This document shows, piece by piece, positions 17,153 to 24,061 of a stretch of 64,000 nucleotides of DNA. Both the position numbers and the translations under genes were made by a program. The stretch is from Bdellovibrio bacteriovorus (GTDB lineage: Bacteria; Bdellovibrionota; Bdellovibrionia; Bdellovibrionales; Bdellovibrionaceae), in the NCBI RefSeq assembly GCF_025558485.1, contig NZ_CP102930.1, positions 1,426,001 to 1,490,000 on the forward strand. The letters are read 5' to 3'. Under the pieces are notes generated by a model. It worked only from the letters and a program-made list of their open reading frames with translations. It was not told where the DNA came from and did not search any database. Every line of letters starts with the position of its first letter. The stretch's first letter is position 1.

Positions 17153-17968
17153 ATGAAACCCCTTGTGATACTACTCATCTTGGTGAAATTTGCAGTGCTC
17201 CTTGCAGGATGCGCAGAATTCAAAAACTCACCTTTCACGGATGAACTTCAGACAAACACTCGCAATTGGAATGCTCGGAATGTTGCAAAGATTCAGGCTT
17301 TGAATCTTAATGACACATTCAGAATCGCCACTATTTCCGATACTCACTCCAATTACAATGATCTTCGTGCGGTGATCCGGGAAATCAATTCCCGCAGTGA
17401 TATCGACTTTGTGATCCATCTGGGAGACTTTACAGATCGTGGTTACAATTTTGAATACGATATCTTTGTCGATATTATGAAGGGCCTGAACAAACCCTCG
17501 GTGGTGGTGATTGGCAATCACGACAGCATTGGCAAGGGACCGCAGTTGTATCGCCGGGTGTTCGGAAATCCTGACTTCACCTTTGACTTCAACGGTACAA
17601 AAATCATTATTGCCAATAACAACCGTCTGGACTTTATCAGTTCATGGTCTGCTGACTGGATGTTTAATGAGGTCGCTCACAGTCAGGGTTTTGACCGGGT
17701 GATTGTGGCTCATCATGTGGACCCGGATTCCACCAATTACTTCACGACGGCTCAGGTGATGCAGTTTGATAAGCTGTATTCAGACAGCAAGGTGAATCTG
17801 GTTCTGAATGGACATCAGCACACATTTCTTATGCGCGCGATGACGGACTATCTGTCACTGCAAGTGCCGCGCATCCAGGATCGTCAATATAACATTTTGG
17901 ATTTTAAGGAAGGAGAACTTCATGTTTGGTACTGCCAAAAAGGACATTGTCGGACTGTGGCTCCTTAG
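17153..17968 (+). CDS. Calcineurin-like metallophosphoesterase lipoprotein (copy 1)
   Basis: 271 residues from ATG 17153 (AGCAGG 6 bases upstream; an in-frame TTG two codons earlier is less well placed). Lipobox LLAGC. Metal-binding motifs in order: SDTH, HLGDFTDRG, GNHD, AHHVD and GHQH, the full set for a dinuclear phosphoesterase. It acts outside the inner membrane; the substrate is unknown. The neighbouring barrel gene begins inside its last 47 bases with its own strong ribosome site. A paralogue of the same length (271) lies at 52744-53559, also beside a related barrel gene. Confidence 0.88.
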   Translation: MKPLVILLILVKFAVLLAGCAEFKNSPFTDELQTNTRNWNARNVAKIQALNLNDTFRIATISDTHSNYNDLRAVIREINSRSDIDFVIHLGDFTDRGYNFEYDIFVDIMKGLNKPSVVVIGNHDSIGKGPQLYRRVFGNPDFTFDFNGTKIIIANNNRLDFISSWSADWMFNEVAHSQGFDRVIVAHHVDPDSTNYFTTAQVMQFDKLYSDSKVNLVLNGHQHTFLMRAMTDYLSLQVPRIQDRQYNILDFKEGELHVWYCQKGHCRTVAP

Positions 17969-18479
17969 TCTTCTGGTTTTGAGCCCCCTGTCGGCGCAGG
18001 CGGTTGAATGGCAGATGTCTTTGCAGCACGCGGGTTTCATGGGCGAAGCTTCGGTGGCCGCAGGTTTTGAAAATCAGAACCGCTGGTTCGGATTGGATTT
18101 GGGAGTGGGATTTAGTTCGGACAGCGATGGAAAGTCCGTGCGGCAGCTCAATCTAAAAGCCCGCCTTCAGCCATTTATCCGGGGTGTTGGAAAGTACGGG
18201 GAAGTGATTCTTCCTTACGTTGGTGTGCAGGCGATGTACACGGACGACACAGCCTTCTTTGTTAAAAGCGGCAGTGAGTTTCCGGAAGAGGAATATTACG
18301 ATTTCACCGCCATTCGTTTTGGCATTCCGCTGGGGATGGCGTGGAGAAATAGAACCTGGTCTGTTTACGCCGAGTATGTGCTGCTGGATACGGATCTGAT
18401 TGCCCAGTACAACACGGAAGCGGCATTGAAATATCAGGATATCACTTCGGCCTCCATAGGTTTACGTTATTACTTTTGA
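17922..18479 (+). CDS. Outer-membrane beta-barrel protein (copy 1)
   Basis: 185 residues. Signal peptide ends near SAQA (about residue 27). The rest alternates polar and hydrophobic residues in strands and ends GLRYYF, the aromatic terminus typical of outer-membrane barrels; eight strands would fit the length. AAGGAAGGAGAA just upstream supports this start although it lies 47 bases inside the phosphoesterase gene. Conserved with the protein at 52229-52765: AGFMG near the N-terminus, KSGSEFPEEEYYDFTAIRFG versus KSPDKYPYADYYDETALRYG. Likely works with the phosphoesterase. Confidence 0.82.
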   Translation: MFGTAKKDIVGLWLLSLLVLSPLSAQAVEWQMSLQHAGFMGEASVAAGFENQNRWFGLDLGVGFSSDSDGKSVRQLNLKARLQPFIRGVGKYGEVILPYVGVQAMYTDDTAFFVKSGSEFPEEEYYDFTAIRFGIPLGMAWRNRTWSVYAEYVLLDTDLIAQYNTEAALKYQDITSASIGLRYYF

Positions 18480-18517
18480 ACCTGTTTGCTCTTGCGCTTT
18501 TTTTGCGGAGGTTCATT

Positions 18518-19438
18518 ATGGGCGCCATGAATCTTCATCATCTTGATATTAATGAAGTGTACTATTTTATTCGCATTATGCAGGCGGGAAGTATTTCCGC
18601 CGCCTCGCGATCACTGAATGTGCCCAAGTCCAAACTCAGTCGCAAACTTAGCAGTCTGGAAAAAAAGATGGCTGTGAATCTGGTGAAAAGAAAAACACGC
18701 CAGTTAGAGCTTACCGCTGAAGGCCAAAAACTTTTTGATCGGACGGAATCGCATTTTGATTTCATTGTCACTGAACTGGATAATCTGGTTTCACCGTATT
18801 CAATGCTGAGTGGGGAGTTCCGTATTGCCGCCCCTGTGGCGATGGCATCGGACAGTTTTGTCGCCATGATCGGGGAATTCCGTCGGCGCAATCCGGCTTT
18901 GCGTGTGCATCTGGATTTGCTGCCCAAGGGACCGAATCTGGTACAGGAGGACTACGACGTGGCCTTTGCTGGAGGCACCGACATGCCACCGCAAGTGGTG
19001 GCGTTAAAGCTGATGGAAATTGATATTCAGCTTTACGCCAGTGCTCGGTTCGCACAGGAAAGAGGTCTGCCGCAGGATCTGGATGAACTGCCGCGCTTTT
19101 CCTGCGTGTCCATGCACGAGGTTTCAGAACTGATTCCGCTGACATCTTATGTCAGCGGGGAAATGTGCAAGGTGCCGATTCAGCCGGTGATGTTATCAAA
19201 CCAGCCACAGGTTGTGCGTGGAGCTGTATTGCAGGGACATGGGATTGGCTTTTTGCCAGAGATGTTCTTTAAAAAAGAACTCGAATCCGGACAGGTGCTG
19301 CGGGTTTTGCCGGAGTGGCATTACCCCGGCGTGGCTCTTTATCTGACCTATCTAAAACAAAAAGTGCGTAATCCCAAAGTGAAAGCTTTTGTGAATTTCA
19401 TCAAAGCTGAATTTAAAAACTATGAGGAAATCTGTTAG
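18518..19438 (+). CDS. LysR-family transcriptional regulator
   Basis: 306 residues. Start at 18518 because GCGGAGG lies 7 bases upstream; a longer form from 18476 overlaps the previous stop and lacks a ribosome site. Winged helix at about 5-65 (SISAASRSLNVPKSKLSRKLSSLEKKM), then a periplasmic-binding-like effector domain from about 90. The stops of this gene and of the convergent FUSC-family transporter gene overlap by 4 bases. The pairing recalls AaeR/AaeB, but the genes converge rather than diverge, so regulation of the transporter is only inferred. Confidence 0.88.
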   Translation: MGAMNLHHLDINEVYYFIRIMQAGSISAASRSLNVPKSKLSRKLSSLEKKMAVNLVKRKTRQLELTAEGQKLFDRTESHFDFIVTELDNLVSPYSMLSGEFRIAAPVAMASDSFVAMIGEFRRRNPALRVHLDLLPKGPNLVQEDYDVAFAGGTDMPPQVVALKLMEIDIQLYASARFAQERGLPQDLDELPRFSCVSMHEVSELIPLTSYVSGEMCKVPIQPVMLSNQPQVVRGAVLQGHGIGFLPEMFFKKELESGQVLRVLPEWHYPGVALYLTYLKQKVRNPKVKAFVNFIKAEFKNYEEIC

Positions 19439-20481
19439 TGCGGACGCCGTCGCCAAAGTTCCTGCGGATTCACCAGTACAATGGCCACCAGCGAAAGCAG
19501 ACAGCCGATTCCGGTGGCCGTCAGGCGCACCATCGGCGTATGCAGATCACCTCGTTGCAGGTTGGGCATATCCAGAATGATCAAAAGCATCACCACCAGA
19601 ACTGCTGATCCCAGCCAGTAACTGCGCACAATGGACCACGGGCCCCAGAAGCTGATCAGTCCCAGAAGGACAATCGCAACCCATGGGGAATGCACGCTGT
19701 AAATAATAATATCAGCGATCAAAACCCCCAGCAAAGTTCCCAGAAATCGCTGAATGCTGCGATAGATACTTTGCTTAAGTTCCGGTCGCATGATGATCAA
19801 CACCGTGCCCACCGCCCAGTAGCCGTGATCAATTTTGAAATAATCGACGATGAGCAAACTTAACACGATGGCACTGGCGTATCCCGTCGCATACAGGTGA
19901 TGGGATTTTTCAGTTGTCAGGGCCTGTTTGAATGAAGCCCGCAGGCGCGCAAAAGGATTGGGCTTGTGTCGTCGTAAAAACACCAGCGAAGTCAAACACA
20001 GAACCACACACAGATAGCCCAGCAAGGCATAGGACAGCACCGGCACCATGTGGCGGTCCAGTCCCTGGATGTAAGCTCCGGCTAGGATCTGAAAGACTGA
20101 AAAAAGCAGGGCACGTTCCAGCTCGGCTCCTTTGCCTCCGCCCATCAAACCCAGACAATACACCATAGCAAACAGCAGTGGCATCAGAAGCCAGCGTTCA
20201 CCATGAGTCAGCATTCCCAGTGTCAGTCCACCCAACATCATCATGCAGGTCAGGGTGATCGTCCACAGACGGTGTCCCAGTGTTCCCATGTGATCATTTA
20301 GAACCAGCAAAAAACCCATTAACGAACCGAAAATCGCGGCCCCCATTTGATGGGTCAGCAACCCGATAATCAGAGGAATGGTCGTCGAAAGGGCGCAGAC
20401 AAACATGCGCGGCCACGGCGATGGGACGGGGTTGATTTTGAGAAGTTCATCGATATGATGGCGTAAGCTCATAATGTCCAT
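19435..20481 (-). CDS. FUSC-family inner-membrane protein
   Basis: 348 residues if the ATG at 20481 is used (one at 20472 is also possible). Longer upstream in-frame sequence overlaps the divergent DsbA-like gene and reads as non-protein. About ten membrane helices in two sets of five around a basic loop (RRHKPNPFARLRASFKQAL). The C-terminal half with HGYWAVGTVLIIMRPELKQS...R-x-x-GTLLG matches the FUSC/aromatic acid exporter core (YccS, AaeB). This family exports aromatic acids or has unknown substrates. It lacks the large cytoplasmic domain of AaeB. Confidence 0.78.
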   Translation of the reverse strand: MDIMSLRHHIDELLKINPVPSPWPRMFVCALSTTIPLIIGLLTHQMGAAIFGSLMGFLLVLNDHMGTLGHRLWTITLTCMMMLGGLTLGMLTHGERWLLMPLLFAMVYCLGLMGGGKGAELERALLFSVFQILAGAYIQGLDRHMVPVLSYALLGYLCVVLCLTSLVFLRRHKPNPFARLRASFKQALTTEKSHHLYATGYASAIVLSLLIVDYFKIDHGYWAVGTVLIIMRPELKQSIYRSIQRFLGTLLGVLIADIIIYSVHSPWVAIVLLGLISFWGPWSIVRSYWLGSAVLVVMLLIILDMPNLQRGDLHTPMVRLTATGIGCLLSLVAIVLVNPQELWRRRPH

Positions 20482-20504
20482 TATACTACTTGGCAGGAGC
20501 CAAT

Positions 20505-21137
20505 ATGAAAAAGAAAATTGAACTGGAAGTTGTTGTCGATATCGTCTGCCCTTGGTGTTATGTCGGAAAAACAACACTCTTAAAGGCCATGGATTCCTTA
20601 AAAGATCAGATTGAATTTGATGTGAGAATCCTTCCTTTTCAATTGGACCCGGATGTCCCGGCGGAAGGTGTGCCTCGTTCTGAATATCTGACAAAGAAAT
20701 TCGGGGGCGGGGAGCGCTTTGCGGAGGCAGAACTTCGCGTGATTCAGGCCGCAAAAAATGCCGGTGCTGAAATGCACTTTGAAAAGATTCAGATGCAAAT
20801 CAACACAATGGACTGTCATCGTCTGATCTGGCTGGCCGGGAAAGACGGTAAGCAACTGGCAGCCACCAACGAACTTTACAAGGCCTACTACGAAGAGGGC
20901 TTGGACCTTTCCAGGAAAGCCAATCTGGCCAGTGTGATGGCGCGCCTTGGGTATGAAGCTCCGGTGATCCAGACTTTCCTGGACAGTGATCAGGGCATTC
21001 GTGAAGTGGAAACCCTGATCGGGGAAGTTTACAGCTTTGGTATTTCCGGTGTTCCGTTCTTTATTTTAAATCGGGAGGTCGGAATATCAGGAGCTCAGCC
21101 ACTTGAGGTCTTTTTACAGGCATTTCAAGAAGTTTAA
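20505..21137 (+). CDS. DsbA-family oxidoreductase, FrnE-like
   Basis: 210 residues from the ATG at 20505, with GGCAGGAG at the right distance. No signal peptide, so cytoplasmic. Thioredoxin fold with active site CPWC (VDIVCPWCYVGK), helical insert about 70-150, and cis-proline loop SGVPFFIL. This matches the FrnE/2-hydroxychromene-2-carboxylate isomerase-like branch; with CxxC present an oxidoreductase role in stress is more likely than isomerase. Its last 77 bases overlap the convergent solute-binding protein gene. Confidence 0.88.
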   Translation: MKKKIELEVVVDIVCPWCYVGKTTLLKAMDSLKDQIEFDVRILPFQLDPDVPAEGVPRSEYLTKKFGGGERFAEAELRVIQAAKNAGAEMHFEKIQMQINTMDCHRLIWLAGKDGKQLAATNELYKAYYEEGLDLSRKANLASVMARLGYEAPVIQTFLDSDQGIREVETLIGEVYSFGISGVPFFILNREVGISGAQPLEVFLQAFQEV

Positions 21138-21927
21138 GTCCCACCTGAACCGGAGGCGTCAGCAGCAGAAGTTCTTTTGGCGCCTTCAGATGCGAAAACC
21201 ATTTTCGATACAGACCTTCAAATTCACCCGTGCGTTTGATTTCAGCCAGAGCTGTTTGCCAGTTGCTGATCACGCGTGGCTCTGTGCCTCGTGAAAATGC
21301 AAAATACAGAGAGCTTGATTTCAGTGAAGCCACTTTGACATAATCTTCAGTCTGATATCCCGTGCGGCGGAATAATTCGGCCACAGCCAGATCATCATCA
21401 CATAACACTTCCACGCGTCCGCTCATCAACATGCGCACAGCATTTTCTGGAGAATTCACGGGCACGATGTGCTGAAAGCCCTGTTGTTTTAGCAAAGCAT
21501 GAAAGGCCGTGCCCCGGTGAGTGCCCACGGACAGGCGTTGCTTGATGTCCTCCAGACGGAAGGTATTTTTACCGGCGACATGCGCCTGCATGTACAGCGA
21601 AATTTCACCGTCGGCGATCGGGCCGATTAGGGTGAAGTTTTTTTCCCTTTCCGGGGTGCGCACAACCGTGAACAGCAGAACGTTGGGTTGTGTCAGGGCG
21701 GTGTTATAAGCGCGCGGCCAAGGCAGTACTTCAATTTCATCTTTCATGGAAAGATTTTTCTGAATCAGGCGGGTCAGTTCGACCGCCATACCTTGGGCCG
21801 TGCCGGAATTTTCAAAGGTCATAGGAGGCCAGTGCTCTGTCACGATTCTTAAGGTGGTTTCGTGAGAGAAGCCCGGCTGCGAGAGAAGCAGCAAACAGGA
21901 GAAAAGAAGATATTTTAGCTGCGACAT
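21061..21927 (-). CDS. Periplasmic solute-binding protein, SBP_bac_3 type
   Basis: 288 residues. Signal peptide (MSQLKYLLFSCLLLLSQPGFS). Mature region starts LRIVTEHWPPMTFEN, then AVELTRLIQ, RTPEREKNF and RVEVLCDDDLAVAELF, as in the amino-acid type family 3 binding proteins. No ABC permease or ATPase is adjacent, so it may be an orphan sensor-like binding protein of the kind common in predatory and aquatic bacteria. The C-terminal 26 codons run antisense through the end of the FrnE-like gene; either this tail is real or the protein has been extended by loss of an earlier stop. Confidence 0.8.
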   Translation of the reverse strand: MSQLKYLLFSCLLLLSQPGFSHETTLRIVTEHWPPMTFENSGTAQGMAVELTRLIQKNLSMKDEIEVLPWPRAYNTALTQPNVLLFTVVRTPEREKNFTLIGPIADGEISLYMQAHVAGKNTFRLEDIKQRLSVGTHRGTAFHALLKQQGFQHIVPVNSPENAVRMLMSGRVEVLCDDDLAVAELFRRTGYQTEDYVKVASLKSSSLYFAFSRGTEPRVISNWQTALAEIKRTGEFEGLYRKWFSHLKAPKELLLLTPPVQVGLKLLEMPVKRPQVAELLIFRPPDLK

Positions 21928-22002
21928 ACCCCGATTTTAACACAAACTTAACCTGTGATCAGGCATACGAGGGCAGGGCTGTAGAATATCAAATTTTTTC
22001 GC

Positions 22003-22488
22003 TTAATTGCGCTTTTTACGGGCTTGGTGGCGGTGCTCTTCCTGCCAGTTACGTCTTTCAACCTGCCCCTGATCTCTAGAAACATTCACTTCTGGAAGCA
22101 ATTGCAAGTGTCCCTTTAATTGGGAGTGCAGCGGCAGCAGTTCTGTTCCGGACATCAAAAGCTGACGGAATTGTTTTCCGAATTCAGACTGATGAGGTGG
22201 TTCTTCAAACAGCAGGCGTTCAATTTCAGCGCGGGCGACACCGGCATGTTGATCGGTGATGAATTCAAGTTCTGTCAAAGTGTCGATATCGGCCATCAGG
22301 GAAGTGAACTCGCGCAACCAAACATAGCGTTCAGCGCCCATCAAAGCCTGGAACCATTCTGTCGGAGTTGTTTCATAACCATTTTCGCGATCGAACTCTT
22401 GTTTAAGAGCCGTCAGAGTTTCTTTTTGCAGGCCCCACAGGGCATGGCGAACTCGCAGAGTGTTGGCGTGATGATGTGAATGAGTCAT
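22003..22488 (-). CDS. Hypothetical His-rich N-terminus protein
   Basis: 161 residues, not recognised. AACAGGAG lies 10 bases upstream of the ATG. The N-terminus is MTHSHHH, possibly metal binding. The rest is predicted helical with conserved-looking ERYVWLREFTSLMADID and a basic tail rich in Arg, Gln and Lys (ERRNWQEEHRHQARKKRN). No signal peptide or membrane segment. Monocistronic between the binding protein and DUF4360 genes. Confidence 0.6.
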   Translation of the reverse strand: MTHSHHHANTLRVRHALWGLQKETLTALKQEFDRENGYETTPTEWFQALMGAERYVWLREFTSLMADIDTLTELEFITDQHAGVARAEIERLLFEEPPHQSEFGKQFRQLLMSGTELLPLHSQLKGHLQLLPEVNVSRDQGQVERRNWQEEHRHQARKKRN

Positions 22489-22587
22489 GGGGTTGGGCTC
22501 CTGTTGGGCTTAAAAGACCGATGCTAGCTCATTTTTGGAGTCTTGACATCTACTTTTAAGGACAGGAGCCCTTGGGGTTTTTAGAAC

Positions 22588-23184
22588 TTAGCGGCAGCGT
22601 CTCCACTGAAGGTGATAGATCAGGCCAGAGCTGATATCGGCACTATCCACAGTCGCCAGTGTTTGCTCGCCACGGCCATTGGATCGGGCCATCATGGATG
22701 TATTGACGCGAAGGTTTACGTCCGCTCCGCACGGCGTCCAGACCATAGTGCTGGCAATAAGACCGTCAGAGATTGTGTAGCTGTCGTTCACCGGGCCCAT
22801 GAAAGTGCGGCTGATGCGAGGTCCGCGTGCACCGGCCCAGAAATATTCAGCATCAAAGCGTGACATGCCTCCACGTGGCACAAAATTAAATCCGCGATAG
22901 TCCACCTGGAACACCGCTACGCTGTAACCGCTTGGCACGGACACGGGCACAGAGATATTGCAGGATTTACGATCCATCGAACGACCGTTTCCGGCTTCGG
23001 CAACATAGTTATCAAACAGGATACTTAATGCTGAGGCGTCCGGGCTGACGGTGACACTGGCGCTTCCGGCGGGACAACCGGTGCCACCGTAGGCTGGTTG
23101 ACCCAGACGTATTTGCTGTGCCTGAGCAGAAATGCTCGCTGCGGACATAAGACCGACGATCGCAAGTAATAGTGTACCTTTCAT
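22588..23184 (-). CDS. Secreted DUF4360 protein (a)
   Basis: 198 residues. Signal peptide cleaved near AQAQ (about 22). Mature sequence has the DUF4360 hallmarks: GGTGCPAGSASVTVSPDASALSI, LFDNYVAEAG, RKSCNISVPVSVPSGY, VDYRGF, and a C-terminal WRRCR. Four to six Cys probably pair. The family is exported in fungi and bacteria and has no known activity. A paralogue sits immediately upstream at 23244-23990. Confidence 0.85.
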   Translation of the reverse strand: MKGTLLLAIVGLMSAASISAQAQQIRLGQPAYGGTGCPAGSASVTVSPDASALSILFDNYVAEAGNGRSMDRKSCNISVPVSVPSGYSVAVFQVDYRGFNFVPRGGMSRFDAEYFWAGARGPRISRTFMGPVNDSYTISDGLIASTMVWTPCGADVNLRVNTSMMARSNGRGEQTLATVDSADISSGLIYHLQWRRCR

Positions 23185-23243
23185 AATTCCCCCTTGGATT
23201 ATGTGTGTTTTTGTTCTTTCAAAAGTTTGGTTTTAAATTTTAT

Positions 23244-23990
23244 TTACGGAAAACGCGGCGGTCTGCCCGGTGCGGGATTTGGGCGGCCTTGTCCGGGCTC
23301 TCGTCTTGGTGGTGTCACAGATCCGCCGCCGGATGGACGGCACTGCTTCCACGCTAGTTGATAGCGTTGTGATTGCACCTGACCGTCAATGCTGTCGAGT
23401 GTGATTTGCGCGGTCAGCAAAGATGACAGATTCAGATTTCGCGCCATTAAATAAGTGGTGATGTAAAGAGACTGAATGGAATTGGCATTGCACGCCGCCC
23501 ATGGAGCGACACGCGGATCCACCTGATGACGAATGTAATAAGTGTCGTTGTAAGGTCCGCGGAATTCCTGGGCACGGAAGTTATAAGTGCCGCCATTTTC
23601 ATAGCCCGGACGTTCATTGCGGGGTTTGCTTCCGTCAAATGAATACAGTGCCTGATGTGTTACCTGCGTTCCGACTTCGGCATAGGCAAATCCGCGATAG
23701 TCCGCAGAGGTCACCGCAAAAGTCCATCCCGCCGGAACCTGGAAGTTCACACGCAGTTCGCAGTTCAAGCGAACAATCGGTCGTTGCATGGAGGATTCGG
23801 CAATAAAATTATCAAGAAGTAAAGAGAAGGTTTGTGCGTCCGGAGAAATGGTGGCGTTGTAGCTGCCAACCGGGCAGCCAGACCCCACGGCTTGAATACT
23901 GTGAATACGAATGCCCGGTGGAGTTTGTGCCATTGCCGGTGCTGAAGCTAAAAGAGCAAGACCTAATAAAGATGAAATTCCCCGCCACAT
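23244..23990 (-). CDS. Secreted DUF4360 protein (b) with Pro/Arg-rich tail
   Basis: 248 residues from ATG 23990, chosen because GGGGGGAAA lies 4-10 bases upstream and the signal peptide starts here. Shares GSGCPVGSYNATISPDAQTF, LLLDNFIAES, LNCELRVNFQVPAGW and DYRGFAY with its neighbour at 22588. It adds an insertion around residues 105-135 (YENGGTYNFRAQEF) and a Pro/Arg/Gly-rich C-tail of about 30 residues. Tandem duplication followed by divergence is likely. Function unknown. Confidence 0.82.
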   Translation of the reverse strand: MWRGISSLLGLALLASAPAMAQTPPGIRIHSIQAVGSGCPVGSYNATISPDAQTFSLLLDNFIAESSMQRPIVRLNCELRVNFQVPAGWTFAVTSADYRGFAYAEVGTQVTHQALYSFDGSKPRNERPGYENGGTYNFRAQEFRGPYNDTYYIRHQVDPRVAPWAACNANSIQSLYITTYLMARNLNLSSLLTAQITLDSIDGQVQSQRYQLAWKQCRPSGGGSVTPPRREPGQGRPNPAPGRPPRFP

Positions 23991-24011
23991 ATTTGTTTCC
24001 CCCCAGAAACT

Positions 24012-24027
24012 GGTGACAACCGTCACC
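24012..24027 (-). promoter_or_regulatory. Hairpin in 5' leader of DUF4360 gene b
   Basis: GGTGAC-AACC-GTCACC is a perfect 6-pair stem with a tetraloop, between the end of the hybrid kinase gene and the ribosome site of the DUF4360 gene. Could be kinase terminator or leader structure; no T run follows. Confidence 0.4.
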
Positions 24028-24061
24028 TGGGAAACAGATATAGCAAGGGTCGGGCCATCGT

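Noticed and set aside
22495..22571. Inverted GGGCTCCTGT / ACAGGAGCCC, 57 bases apart
   Set aside because: One arm is the ribosome site of the gene at 22003-22488, so the match may be chance; no other structure supports it.
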